Part shown: in pieces, positions 10,685 through 25,075 of the stretch
Numbering within the stretch: the first letter of the stretch is position 1
How the letters are laid out: every line of letters begins with the position of its first letter
From: Ceratothoa steindachneri
Taxonomy: Eukaryota > Arthropoda > Malacostraca > Isopoda > Cymothoidae
Length of the DNA: 64,000 bases
Reading direction: 5' to 3'
NCBI GenBank assembly: GCA_963969495.1
Contig: OZ018322.1
Location: forward strand, 161,438,048 to 161,502,047
Notes under the pieces: model-generated
What the model was told of the DNA's origin: nothing
What the model saw: only the letters and a program-made list of their open reading frames with translations
Databases searched by the model: none
Translations under genes and position numbers: made by a program

Positions 10685-11686
10685 CTAAGCACCTATTTCT
10701 TCCATATGTCCTCCATTTCTTTCCAAGCACAGTTGCACCTTTGATCGCATATATTGATTAACTTGTGAGTCCTTAAGTTTATTGACTTCACCTGTGATAC
10801 CTTCTCTTAACTGGTTGATGCATTGTGGTGGAGTAGAATTCACTTTATTCTTTAGATATCCCTATAATAAATAATCGCATGGTGTTAAGTCAGGGGATCT
10901 TGGGGCCCATTCAATTGCATGACTTGGTACGACAATGCGGTTGTCAAACGTTTCTCTTAGTTTTGTTCTTACAGCAAGCTGTCTATGAGCTGGTGCGCCG
11001 TCCTGAGTCCACCAAAGTCTATTGAATTGATTGCCGTAAATCTGGCGGAGTTCCAAGAAGATCCTTTCGTTGGTCATGCTCAGATAGAAATAACCATTCA
11101 AGTTATTCTCGTAAAACAATGGGCCGACATAATAGCCATTCCCGCATATTCCGATCCACAGAGAAACTTTCTGTTGACAAATACGTATCAAAGTTGAATG
11201 CTGGGGAATGGTTCAGCGCGAATATTGCTGAATGTTATGGATATTTACCTTTCCATTCATGAAAAAGGCTTCCTCGTCACCAATCACAATGTTTTCTAAG
11301 AAACGAGCAGGTTTATGGAGAAGCCATTCAACAAATTGTCTACGACGAGGAAAATCAGTTTTAAGAAGCTGGTGTTTTGCATGCATCTTATAGGGATGCC
11401 ATTTTAAGTCATGTTTAATAATGCGGTTAAATATGACTTTGACATTTGTGACCCAATCATTCTGACTGATACGTGTGGATTTTGAAGAAGTGTCATCTGA
11501 ACATTTTCGATATTTTCTGTTGTTCCTTAATGTTGGTATTTGCGAAAAATTTTGTTAAATTGTGGGCTTGCTTGGTGAGTGCCTACCTGGAAAATATTGT
11601 CCCAATGAATCTTGTACTTGTTTAATACTGCCATCTTCAATAAAATTTGTGACTACAAATACGCGCTGATCTTTTGTTAACTGCAT
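10685..11686 (-). pseudogene. DD41D mariner-like transposase pseudogene
   Basis: The gene runs from ATG at 11686-11684 (MQLTKDQRVFVVTNF, a helix-turn-helix start) to a TAG at 10687-10685, about 333 codons, full family length. All three catalytic Asp residues are visible: IVIGDEEAFFMNG, WWTQDGAPAHRQ and SPDLTPCDYLL. Between the second and third there are 41 residues, so the triad is DD41D. Damage is limited: a frameshift with a stop after about 45 codons, a stop just after IQQYSR, and a TAG directly after CDYLL where the family has Trp (TGG to TAG is one change). The tail then reads GYLKNKVNST. It is a recent or slowly decaying copy, not functional as it stands. Confidence 0.88.
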
Positions 11687-11971
11687 GATTAAAAAGGTTC
11701 TATGGAAGTAAATTTTACACAGAAACAGTTTGATTTGCTTAGTAAGCAATAATAACGAGACCATACCACAGCGTGGCTGAAAAACCACTGTAAAATGGTC
11801 TAGGCTTTGCTTGAAGAATGGCAAGGTGATCTAGGTTACCTAGGCTCCCTACGCTTCTCTTGAAAGTACACGGTGGCCTAGCCTTCCTAGGCTTCGTTTC
11901 ATTATTTTACTTCCTTGCGCAAACATATTTTAGATAGCCTCCACTAAACCCATTAGTGTATCGATATCATA

Positions 11972-12107
11972 AAAGGAAATTTAATGAAATTTACAGACTC
12001 GACGGATAAATATCTGGTAAATAAAACACCTTTTGCATGACCCCCAAATCTCCAAGAACCTTTGAGTTATACTAATTAAAAGTACGGTTAACTTTTTTCT
12101 GGGACAC
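11972..12107 (-). repeat. Right long TIR of the mariner relative
   Basis: Inverted partner of 10383-10520; the outermost bases read CTGGGACAC on the plus strand. Confidence 0.85.
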
Positions 12108-12114
12108 TCGGTAT

Positions 12115-13054
12115 AAGTCGTTTTCTTAGAGATTTTCCATAAGCCTCCTAGTTTAGAGCTTTTCGAATTTACCACCAAATTCCAAATCTGAAAGCCGTCT
12201 AAAGATTTCTTTCGCATTCGGTGGTTTTCTCGTTTTATAGATTAAGCTTATCTTAGCTACATTGAATTGGTATTCAGGCATGCAGTAAAAAAATTCTTTC
12301 CCCCGAGTCACGTAGAATGTCAATTTAATGAAGTTAATTTTGTTAGCCTTGAGTGACATAGTTTCTGCCAAGTTAGTTTAGTGCTTGTTCTATTTCACCT
12401 TACGTGAAGGTTGCCTTATTACCTACGAGGTCATGTCCGTGTTCTCCCACTTATTGTGCGGGGGGGTGTTCTCCCCAGTTTTACTTTAAATAGGTTCCTC
12501 GAAGTCATTGTCGAAGTTGGCGTTTTCTTCAGCCATGATGATAAAATTAAGTTTTTTCTATCTTAATTTTATTTTCGGCATGGATAAATTTTCTCACATT
12601 GATTTCACCTCTATTCACGATTCATGGTGAGGCCTTGCTCTCAACGTCCGTCACTCTCATCTCAGTTTGACCATTGTTGTTCTATAATCATATTCTGACC
12701 ATTGTTTTTATTGATGGCCCAAGTATTCTTACCCTTTCTTGTTCCATTTTGTTATCTCTGTATGCTCTTTTCAAATATTTAGTCCATCTGTATGTAGTTA
12801 GAAATCGTTTTGTAAGGAATTTTTTGTATCATTTTTTCGTCCGCTTTTCTTAAGAAATTCTTTACTCGATCTAGTTCTTCGTCGATTTGTTTAAGTGCTG
12901 CGACCTTTAGTTCTTCCATGATATATTGGTCCATAATTTTCTTTTATTCTTGCTAGTCTTATTTTCTGTATTCTTCTCTGATTTCTATTTTTATTCGGAT
13001 ACGATTGATGTTGGAACTAATAAAAATTCATGTGTGATTATTAAAATTTACCAT
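12115..13054 (-). pseudogene. Probable central part of a minus-strand LINE
   Basis: On the minus strand, downstream of an endonuclease remnant, short blocks such as KATFT followed by GEIEQALN (near 12400) resemble the segment linking endonuclease and reverse transcriptase in I/Jockey-like LINEs. Most of the interval is too broken to read. Support is mainly position and strand. Confidence 0.35.
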
Positions 13055-13562
13055 TATAGGCTCCATGTATAAATTTCCGTAGAGAAATTAGGGCCGAGTC
13101 TTCTGATATTAGTTCTAAACAGCGCCGGATCTGTTGGTCGATCAGGAACCTGTTTCACTACATCGAGCCTTAATATCCCGAGTATTCTCATGAGACTTCT
13201 TCTGTTAAACAAGGTGGAGATGTAAGGGATGTTGGGAAATATCCGTATCGGCAGTTGATATGCGTTAACGATTGTTAAATCTCCAAAAGCCGTAGCGATT
13301 CTTGCAGCTTGAAACGATGTAGTCATTTCATCGACTTGTATGGAATGTTTGTTTTGATGGCTAGTGCTCCTCGTCACATCTTTCTTTGGTATGGATGGTA
13401 GCTAGTACTTCATAGTTCCCAATTTTAATATCAGTTTTTGATTGATACCGTGTTCTTATATAAATAATATGTCAGCATCATGTTTTCCTAAATATATTTT
13501 CATATTGAATGAGTTTTCCTATCCATCCGTTTGTGTTAAACTGGAGGATTCTAAGTTTTCCG
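13054..13562 (-). pseudogene. LINE endonuclease domain remnant
   Basis: Minus-strand reading begins GKLRILQFNTNGWIGKLIQY at about 13562, followed by ENIFRKHDADILFI and, after a stop, EHGINQ. This is the amino-terminal core of an endonuclease of non-LTR retrotransposons, where an Asn and the Gln-Glu pair are catalytic. After a frameshift, MTTSFQAARIATAFGDLTIV and NAYQLP follow, which is the central strand of the same fold. The clade is probably I or Jockey-like. The remainder to 13054 is open but not recognised. Confidence 0.65.
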
Positions 13563-14850
13563 TCCAACCCTTTGCTGCTCATCTGTAGTTTTTCTTTTTT
13601 TTAGTTTTTTTTTTCTCTGTCTAAAGCTGCTTTATTCTATTTGGGGTTGATCATTGCCATGCTTCTTATTTCTGGTTTTGTACTTCCTCTTATTTCTCAA
13701 ATATTTCACGTTTTGCATGGTCCTGTGTATTTTTTATTTTCCTGTTAGTTTTTTTTTTTGAGGTCTCTTGGGATACCAAGCAGATGTCACCTCGCTGGTA
13801 GTTTCTTCATCGGAGGCAATATTTATAAAAGTTATGTCGTCGATTATGCCAACTTCGGATTATTTGTGAATTTCACTTTTGTTGTATAACTCATTGTTGT
13901 GCAATTTTTCTTAGGGAAAGCAAGGGCTATAATCCAGTGGTCTCCCTTTGCACTTAAGGAGTTGTTCATGGTTAAAATTAAATCTCTCCCCCAAAGTGGC
14001 TAGTTCTGAGCATTTTGAACTTATTTTATTATTTACTCTGGGGCATGTTTGGATAGTGAGGCTTTCTAGTTCGTAGCACTTAGAGAATATTTGGGTATTT
14101 ATAAATTTTACTTTTCAATAGTGCTTAATTGCATTCTCATAAAACAAAAGAGAAGTCCGTCTGAAATTGCCTTGTTCTTCATTTCGGGCGTTTTATAAAT
14201 AATATTTAATACTTATATTGGTTAAATTTACTATGCCTTTTAATTTCCTCGATGTTTGCTTTAATATTTGGATATTTATAAATTTTGTTTTTCAATAATG
14301 TTTTATGATATTCTTATACAATAAAGCAGAAGTCTGTACGCAGTTGCCTTGTGCGTCATATCTTTGTTTTCAGAAAAATCTTATATACTTAGTATAGGTT
14401 AAATTTGGTTTTATCCTGTTCTTTTCTTGATTTTTGTTTGATTCGATTTCATTGTTATAAAAAAATAACAGCTTCTCCTCTCTTATCGATTAGGCTGCAG
14501 TTATCTGAAATTGGAGAAGTGTCGTTGCCTATAGTCCAATTTGCATTAGAACCGTCGCTCTATCTTGCCGAAAGGGTCGTATTCACATCTTGGATCTAGA
14601 AACACAGGTCCTTGTAGGCGTTTGTGGTCGGGAATCTTTATGACTGTCACTTTTAGTTTGCCAAAGAGAACCTCACATGAGCTTTTGTTTTTCTGCCAAT
14701 TCATACTTTTAGTGGGGCCCAACTAAATCCTCTCTTTTCACGACCAATAGATTGGTCGTGAAATGATGAGAATTTTTCCGAGGAAGCACGTTTTTGTACT
14801 ATTTTGATTTTGTAGATGTGTTATGTGCAAATTTGTTACTGCTCTAGTTT
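13563..14850. other. T-rich stretch, no gene assigned
   Basis: No motif was found on either strand. Two similar segments (about 14085-14180 and 14265-14360) both contain ATTTGGRTATTTATAAATTT, TTTTCAATA and AGAAGTC, suggesting an old duplication of roughly 180 bp spacing. Confidence 0.4.
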
Positions 14851-14859
14851 CTTAGATGA

Positions 14860-15655
14860 GAAGCAGCCCTAGAAAGGATAGTCTTCTGATGCTTTACCAT
14901 AAGTACTTTACAAGAGTCGTAAAAGTGCTCCCAATTTCTAATCTTAAAGAGTGACCTTCCTCAAGCTTAAAATAAGCGAAAGGGAGCTTCATCAGAGAAT
15001 ATCACTGTGCCCCAGTCCCTAACACTACATAGATTCTTTATATTTTCGAACAAATCTGGAAGATATTCGTAAGGTTCTTCTTGTCAAAATGAGGCTTTTT
15101 TTTTTGCCTCACTATGCACGCTAAACAGCGGTTATACCTGCCTCTTTGCCATCTTGTACAAGATTGGCACTGGAGGTAACCCATTCCATGAGCTCGAACC
15201 TTACTAGGCGGCCATCTTGGCGTTCTTTTGAAGCTCTGAGTGGCAAGAAGGGTTCTATGGATCTATAATTTCTTTTCAAGCAAGCATTTATTAAAAAAAT
15301 GGTGATTCTCGATACAATACGCTTAGAACCTATCTTTGTCATTTTGGGCCACTATGAAGCAGAGGTAAAAACACTGTAACCTTCTCCTTTAGAAAGAACC
15401 ATTTTTTGTAAAGAAAATGATTTAAACATTAATTTTTACCAAAGATATTAAAAATTACGTTATAATTATACAACATCAATTATTTAACCTATATTTGTCA
15501 TCAATTTGCCATTTTTTATCAAATAGCGATGCTCAATAGACTGAAACCTTTTCTTACATCAACAGAACCAATAAGAATTTTGGCTATAGCAAAGAAATAA
15601 ACTGAGATTTCTTATTATTTTTGAAATGACCAATACTTTTGACCATGTCTGTACA
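14860..15655 (-). pseudogene. Tc1-like transposon fragment
   Basis: The right end, read on the minus strand, is ATGGTCAAAAGTATTGGTCA, a typical Tc1-type terminal repeat, at about 15628-15647. About 600 bp inward the minus strand reads DWGTVIFSDEAPFRLF, the block around the first catalytic Asp of Tc1 transposases, then GRSLFKIRNW. Stops and frameshifts surround it. The opposite terminal repeat was not found, so the copy is truncated. A 73-codon minus-strand frame at 15121-15342 lies within it and shows only weak resemblance to the DNA-binding part. Confidence 0.6.
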
Positions 15656-18472
<2,817 letters not shown>

Positions 18473-18546
18473 TACATACATTTCAAAGCCCTAAAACATA
18501 ACTTTGTAAATAAAGATTAGATTATAAATTTTTTTTAAAAGAACAT

Positions 18547-18860
18547 TGTAAGACCCGAAGCAAAATTATTGGACACATGTCACTTAATATTTAGTTACAA
18601 ATCCATCGTTGGCAATTAAAGCTTGCAGACGTCCGGCTTGGATTTTGTTATAACTTGTTAACACAATCCAACGGTAAAATCCTGTATTTAAACAAAAATT
18701 TTTACGTCCTTAAAATTCCGTTGGTTTATCGCATGAAGTGGTATCTTCGGCTCATTCCATAGATTCACAATGTAATTGAGATCAGGAAATTGACTCGGCC
18801 ATTCTAAAATGTTAATCTTCTTATATGAGTAAAAAGAACTTATATTTGCATACGAAATCT
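18547..18860 (-). pseudogene. Tc1-like transposase carboxyl-terminal fragment
   Basis: On the minus strand the sequence reads INILEWPSQFPDLNYIVNLW (about 18760-18820), the well-known ending block of Tc1-type DD34E transposases. The catalytic Glu, normally in Pro-Ile-Glu, is replaced by Val (YIVNLW). The sequence then runs through stops to SKPDVCKL, and finally GTGTCCAATAATTTTG near 18570, which looks like a terminal repeat. Only the last third of an element is present. Confidence 0.7.
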
Positions 18861-19520
18861 TCCTGAGAAATTATTTCTCATCGAGGAGCTTATTATGCTT
18901 TACAACCCCCCCCCTTCAAATTACCATTTTATTTTTCTCACTAATCCTTAACTCTATAATTTAACTTGGTCAATTTTTTAAATTTTTTAAAATGTTTTTT
19001 TGCTTAGTAAACAAGTAAACTTTCATGTTTTTGAGTTTAGGTTTATTTGAAACGTTTATTCTCAGGGCTGTATTTTGTATGTTTCGAGCTTTTATCAAAG
19101 TAATTTCTAAGAGTTCCGAAAAAATAAATATAATTATCGAATGATTTGAAATGAAAAAATAAAGAGATCTGGCGAAGGTTTTTCTATATATCAAACCGGG
19201 TGAAATAACTTATAAAAAGGTTTCAAGGTATCTAGGTTGAAAAAGGTGTTCAGGCTGTTAAAATAAAGAATTTATGAATGGGATTAAAAAAAGCGGTTTA
19301 GAATAGCAAATAGGCTATGGCCACACGCTGAAAGAGTGCCTGTGGAACCAAGTTCTTTCAGTAAGAAAGAATACGAAGTATGGCTTGTCTTTTATATGTA
19401 TTAAGATGAGGAAGCTGCTTCCAAACTAAGTAGATAAAACATTTTGTTCGGGAAAGTCATTATGCGAATTTTTAAATTTTAAGTTCTTTACTCCCTTTAA
19501 TATTTATTCGCTTATAACAC
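18861..19520. other. AT-rich spacer, no gene
   Basis: A minus-strand frame at 18970-19194 is compositionally biased (Ile, Lys, Asn) with no motif. A poly(C) run of ten lies near 18906. Confidence 0.45.
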
Positions 19521-19914
19521 GTGTCGTGGAATATGTGGAGTCAAAGTTCCAACTAGGAGGAAAAGAATCAGGTGCAGATCAAACACTGAAGCTAAACTGG
19601 AGGAACAGATTTACAGGAGGAAATACTGAGTGCAACAGATGCAATACCTCTCAGATAGAAGCTCTTGAGCACTTCCTACTTAGGTGGAGAGCATACCAAC
19701 AAATCAGAGAGGAGTGTGAAGTAACAAATAACACACAAGCAGGAGTACTATTATTTAATATAGACAACAAGACATTGGAAGAAAAATATAAAAATTTTAT
19801 TGAAAAGATATAGAAATAAAGGAAGAGACAAGTGAAATAAAAATTGATAATTGAACCAAATTCTCAGTGCTGACACAAAAGCTATACTGAGGAACTATAC
19901 TACTACTACTACTA
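19520..19914 (+). pseudogene. 3' end of a non-LTR retrotransposon
   Basis: An open frame of 95 codons (19526-19813) contains ECNRCNTSQIEALEHFLLRW followed by RAYQQIREE. This is the Cys-Cys-His zinc-binding-like tail of I/Jockey/R1-like LINEs; the usual last Cys is Trp here. About 85 bases after the stop the sequence ends in a (ACT)n run at 19900-19913, which fits the short simple-repeat tail of such elements. It is 5'-truncated, as expected from incomplete reverse transcription. Confidence 0.65.
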
Positions 19915-22125
19915 GGGGCAAAAATTAACCTAGCAATCTATCGCCTTATTTTACTTGGTCAATTATCGTCTACTTTGACCGATACTCGAAGTCAGTAGAT
20001 CTTGATTTTTTGGGGCCTTAATCGTAAATTTTGATTTTTTAATTTTAAGAGCTCATCTGGCGACTGCCTACTAGGGAACTAGTGGCCGTATTCAATACTG
20101 ACTAGTACTAGGCTACTTTAAAATACATGCATTAAACAAACAAAAAAGACCCTAACAATAAAAATATAAAAAAAGGAAATAGGCAACACGCAGGAAGCAA
20201 TCTTCGACGTCGGGGGTAGGCCCACCTCCCCTGGCGCAGGAACGTGCCACCTACAAAAATAACAAAAACCAACAAAAAAAACAACTAGTTAAATAAAGGG
20301 GAGAAGGGTAACCTCCCCACAAAAGTCTATAAGTCTACCAGTCAATGTGCACGAACTCGTCCCGAGTACAAGGGACAGGCGGTAGCGACACCACCCATCC
20401 CGGTATCGGGACAAGTAACTTGCGCGGAGATTGAAATTCATGCTTTCCACCCTCCCCCCAAAATAACACCCTTATTATCATCATCATCACTAACTCAATA
20501 ATTTAAGAAGGGGATTTTCATTAGTATTTGAATAATAATTTCATCTTTGTATTTTTATCAAAGTTATTTCTAATAATTATTTTATAATATTAAAAAAATA
20601 AATGGTGAAGTTCAAAAATAAATATAAATTTTTTAAATTTTTGAATTTTTAAATTTTTAAAACCTAAAGAATTACAAATGGTGAAGTTCAGAAAATTTAT
20701 ACAAAAATTTAACCATGGCTGCTTTTGATTATATTTTAAATTTTAATCTTAGTAGCGAAGCCATTGCTTGGTTTTCTAATATGAAAACATTTTTTTATTA
20801 CAGCTAACATACTTAAAGAACAGAAATCCGTATTACTGGTTTTGTCTTCCCTTTTCTCCTTTTCGTTTCAGGTCACATATATTAAGCTTTGTGTTCATGT
20901 GTTTTCATTTTTATAAACCTTATCAGGTTTGTTCCAGGCTCGCAATTCGCCATATTTGCTCATTTATAGCTTACTAAATAGCTAAACCTTCATCTATATT
21001 GCTAACAGACACAAAATTATGTTTTTCTATTTTTATTCATTTTTATTTCCTCATAGCCACACTACACAACTCACATTTAACCAGTTTTTAAACGAATTCC
21101 TAAATTGACCCACAAAGGAGATTCTGCAGTACGTTCTCGGGAAAATTCTTATAGATTTCTCCCAAGATGGTTGAAAGCGATATCGATGATATACCCGTCG
21201 AGAAAATCTCAAGGCCAAGCTTCTTCGCCTAAAGCATAAAATCGCACCAGTACGAGGCATTGTTTGCAACAGAAAGACATAAAGGTGTAGGTAAACCTAG
21301 ACCTATTCTGTTTCTTGTAAGGCGCTGCGTCAAAGTGGGCCTCACTTGAACCCTAAGAAAAGAACACTATAATCATAACTAATGGTTATTTAGTTTTAGC
21401 TTGTATGTCGGTAAAGGACAAGTATAAAGTTCGTCTAGTTAGCGATTTGGCTGTGCCTAAAGAGTTAATTGTTAGGAGACTGGCTAGATAAGGTGTCAGT
21501 GCTAATCGAATGGTAAATTACAAGGCATAACTGATTCCGTATATGATTTTGCAGACGAAGCTACGAAAAATACTACCTATATAATTCATGTGTAGAACAA
21601 TTATGTAAATGAAAGCGTGTGTGTCCTTGGAGTAGCTGTCAAGGCAGAGCGTCTAATATTGATAAAGACTATAAAGTTATTTAATTTTCATGAAATAGCT
21701 GTACATTTTATTAACATTTGAGATCAATTTTCTACCTTATTTAAGCCACATGGATTGCATCTACAAGGTTTGGCAGACTATTGGATAATAATTTATTTTG
21801 TTTTAGTAAAATAAAGCGGTGGACTTCGGAAGATCGTTCTACCTGCGTTTAGGTGTCAGATGTATGGCAAAGATTATAGTTGCAGGTAGTACCAAGTCAC
21901 AGTTCTGACTAATTTACAAAAAAGGCCATGTTTGTTCACAATCGCGCGCAGTTTATGGAAATAAATGATAAAATGAAGGTATTAAAAGATAATAAAATAC
22001 ATTTTATTCGTGAATTTAATTTAGTGGAATACAAAATGTTTCACCGGGATAAGTCTGTAGAAAAGGGTGGACTTTATTTTATATATATATATAATAAAAC
22101 AAGCTATTCACAATAATAAAGATAT
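19915..22125. other. No gene assigned; includes a locally GC-rich patch
   Basis: Between about 20190 and 20460 the composition changes sharply to GC-rich, with AACGTGCCACC, CGTCCCGAGTACAAGGGAC and CCCGGTATCGGGAC. This may be the untranslated end of a retroelement but has no coding signal. Frames at 21051-21269 (minus, Arg-rich) and 21928-22116 (plus) are not recognisable. Confidence 0.4.

Positions 22126-22126
<1 letters not shown>

Positions 22127-22189
<63 letters not shown>
22127..22189. repeat. (AT)n microsatellite
   Basis: About 62 uninterrupted bases of AT. Confidence 0.97.
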
Positions 22190-22192
<3 letters not shown>

Positions 22193-22526
22193 GTCCGAGA
22201 TTATAGCTATCGAATTTGTAATAAAGAGTAACAAATTTTACTTAGACCTTGCGCATAGACGGGCAAGGTAAACAGAAGAGCAAAGTACTATTCTTGTTAA
22301 AACATGTTTGATGTTAATTAGACAACAGTAAAGGTTGTATTAAGTGACTTAAATTTTCGTTTCGATTAACTTTTAAATGAAACAGTTAAAAATGGATGAA
22401 ATTGATTACTTGTAATTACGAGTATTTACCAAAACTTCCTTCATAAAGTAGTGGTATAACCGACACGCGAACAAAATATCCTTAACTTAGTTTTTACAAA
22501 TATAAGAGCAGTTAGGTAAGAATATA
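22190..22526. other. AT-rich spacer, no gene
   Basis: No frames or repeats recognised between the AT array and the transposase fragment that starts near the ACAGGGTG motif at 22525. Confidence 0.45.
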
Positions 22527-23420
22527 CAGGGTGATCTAGCTGGATTTGACGGTTTGCATAACAGAAAAACCCACTATATTTCCATGTTTTAAAAATTCCC
22601 GAATATCAACGAGATTATGGCTGGAGGATAACAGTGTAATCAAAGTAGCCACCCTCATCTTCCTCTGCGGCCTCAAGATGACTTCGAATCTTGTCGCATG
22701 CGTTTCTTACTCTGTCCCTGGAAATATCCTCGAATACCTAATTGATTTTAGCCAGTAGCTCAGTCTTGATGTTGCAGTCACATCAAATGATTTCACCCCC
22801 CTCCCCCAGAAAAACAGTAATCCATGAGATTGAAATCAGGGGATTTAAGAGGCCAGAAAAGACGCTGGTAAAGTCGGAGAAATTATCTCATCACCACTTC
22901 TGACTCTCTCTGGAGGCATGGCGTTCCAACAGCAGCCCTTTTCAGCCTAGTTTGACTACTAGGCTGTTCACGGATATGATAAGGCATCACCCCACCACGA
23001 AGGAGACACTTAAAGGACATCAAATTTGGGGAAAATGATATTCATGGTACATGGAACGTCAAGTAGATTGTAGACAAGCCACACTTTGATCTGGATATTC
23101 TTCAACTCGTACTGGAGGTTATTTTCGCCTGAGAAGAACCAGATCGTTCCATGTTAAACAGGATACATCAACTTCATAAGTAACTTCTGTGATTTCTTCA
23201 AGCGCTTCTCCTTGGCCTTGGCTGTTAGAATTAATCATTTATGCACCTTTAACGAGTGGTAGCAACGGTTCTATTTCAGAGAGAGCTTCCTAGTGGCGAT
23301 GAAAACATCCAACTCTCTCGTCAACACTTGGATTACCTGGTTTAGGTATTCATTCAACTTTTTTGTATTGTTGTCTGAATTCAGCTGTTAAACAGACGAG
23401 GTCGGATTGTCTCTCTTTAT
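22527..23420 (-). pseudogene. Tc1/mariner-superfamily (DDE_3-like) transposase fragment
   Basis: Minus-strand blocks, in broken frames, are FLASKSPDFNLMDYCFSG (about 22830-22870, third catalytic Asp), VFEDISRDRVRNACDKIRSH and LEAAEEDEGGYF, which is the usual carboxyl-terminal helix pair and Gly-Gly-Tyr/His-Phe ending. TACAGGGTG, typical of the outer end of this kind of element, lies at 22524-22532. Upstream (plus-strand higher coordinates) there is TIWFFSGENNL near 23110, but the first two Asp blocks cannot be read with confidence. No partner terminal repeat was found. Confidence 0.6.
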
Positions 23421-23520
23421 GCTGGCTGCGACGAAACGTCAATGAAGAACTATAAGAGTCTTTCCAGATTTTTACTTTCTCTACCTATTCTCACCTATAT
23501 ATCGTGAAGTCCAACAACAT

Positions 23521-23534
23521 AGACACACACACAC

Positions 23535-23597
<63 letters not shown>
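23521..23597. repeat. (AC)n-(AT)n microsatellite, target of the LTR element
   Basis: A short AC run passes into about 65 bases of AT. An LTR retrotransposon is inserted at its right end; AT sequence resumes at 28538. Confidence 0.95.
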
Positions 23598-23601
<4 letters not shown>

Positions 23602-25063
23602 GTAGAATTCCCCCCCTTTTTGTTCTATCTCTAAAAGTGCTAAGGGTGTCTCAATATATTGATATTATAAGAATATCTTAACAAACAGAGCCGTTACGAA
23701 ACAAGTAAGGATATATAAGAGAAACGCAAAATAATCCCTAAATAAACTTAGATTTTACCTTTATCAATTGAATACATAACTTTTATATATTAACTACAGC
23801 AATACTCTAAATATTATTATAAACAAGAATTAATTAAATTAGTTTACCCACAAAAATTGGTTAACGTTTTCTCTACATACAACAATAATATAAGAATTTG
23901 GCTTACGGACTCATGTGGAGTTTAAAGGCCTCACAAATGGTATTTACTCTCGACGCGTGCTGCCGGCCAGATGTAGATGAGCGAGATCACACGGTTGTTT
24001 TGGCAAGGGTGGCAGCTGGGGGGTACACACGTTCTTCCGGGAGGGGAAGGGGGGTCTTCAAGGACGAGAACCAATACGGTGCTTTATGCTACACCTAGGC
24101 AGTCGTGGTATCTCTAGCGAGAGTGAGTCGAACTTGGTTCTTAAATCAAGCTAACTTGGAGTGCGGTATGACCACCGAGTAATGAGCACGAGGAGGAGCT
24201 TTTCTCCTTCGTTACTTATTTCCTTATGGACGATGACTGAACTCAAGAGGGTCTTCTTCAAGGGCAAGGATAACGGAGGGATGTTTGTCTGGACAGAATT
24301 ATTTGAACTTGGTTCCTTACCAAGTTAACTTAGGAGTTCGGTGTGGCCACCGAGTAAAGGGCTCGAGGGGGAGCCTTTTCCTTCTTCTTCTTAATTCCTC
24401 AAAGACGAGGAATACCCCTGGTGTTTAAGGTGCACCAGGATATGAGGAGTCTCTCTGGCGAGAGTAAGTTGAACTTACCAAAGTTAACTTATCGTTTGGT
24501 TTGATAACCAGGGACTTAGCTCGAGGATGAGCTTCTTCTTGGCCCCTTAAGGTAGGTAGCCCTGCCTCTCTTGCAGGGTACTTCTTGGTCTGGCGAGCCA
24601 AGTACACTACCTCTCCAGTCTCGGTAGTTCGGTTTGATCCAAAGACTTCGTCACCAAGAGACTGACGTATACTACCTCGATATTCCTCAGAGTTCCTCAT
24701 TTATACCTCATCACCCCACTTGGGAAGTGGTAAGGGGGGGGAGGGGCTTGAGGACGGCCCCAGGAGAGTTCTTTTTCCAAAGGGTTTTTCACACTAAATC
24801 AAACATCGGCTCCTCGTTAGCCTTCGAGCTTGGGAGAAACACGTCTCCAATTTCTTATTTGACGTGAAACTGGATTTCACTCTCCTGGGGGAGATCTTAC
24901 ATTTTGACCTTTAGGGTCTTTCATGGCACCGAGTTGTGCCACACTGCGGTTAAGCACTGAACCCGCCAATGCCTTTGACGGATGTCTTTGCGGTAACCGC
25001 CTTGTGACTGCACCAAGAGTGAACGAGGAAGGGGGGGGGGGGAGAAGGGAGGATTCCCCTACA
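23598..25063 (-). repeat. 3' LTR (left copy)
   Basis: 1466 bp, bounded by TG and CA on the plus strand. It is GC-richer than the surroundings. It contains open frames (for example 24425-24700 minus) that recur in the other LTR but show no protein motif, so they are not called as genes. Confidence 0.93.
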
Positions 25064-25075
25064 TACCTCCCATCG
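25064..25075 (-). promoter_or_regulatory. Polypurine tract
   Basis: On the coding strand GATGGGAGGTA lies directly against the 3' LTR start TGTAGGGG, the expected position for priming plus-strand DNA synthesis. Confidence 0.65.

Larger units (their letters stand above)
10383..12107 (-). mobile_element. Mariner relative with unusually long TIRs (DD41D type)
   Basis: The 1725-bp element is bounded by GTGTCCCAG. The left end continues AAAAAGTTAACCGTACTTTG and the right end, reverse-complemented, AAAAAGTTAACCGTACTTTT after one variable base. Similarity between the ends continues inward, less perfectly, for roughly 135 bp, including TTTATCTGTCGA/TTTATCCGTCGA and AAATTTCATTAAATT. TA dinucleotides occur a few bases outside both ends. 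One transposase pseudogene lies between the TIRs. Confidence 0.88.

Noticed and set aside
24425..24700. 91-codon minus-strand frame, repeated at 27905-28180
   Set aside because: It lies inside the two LTRs, so its duplication reflects the LTRs. The sequence has no recognised protein motif.
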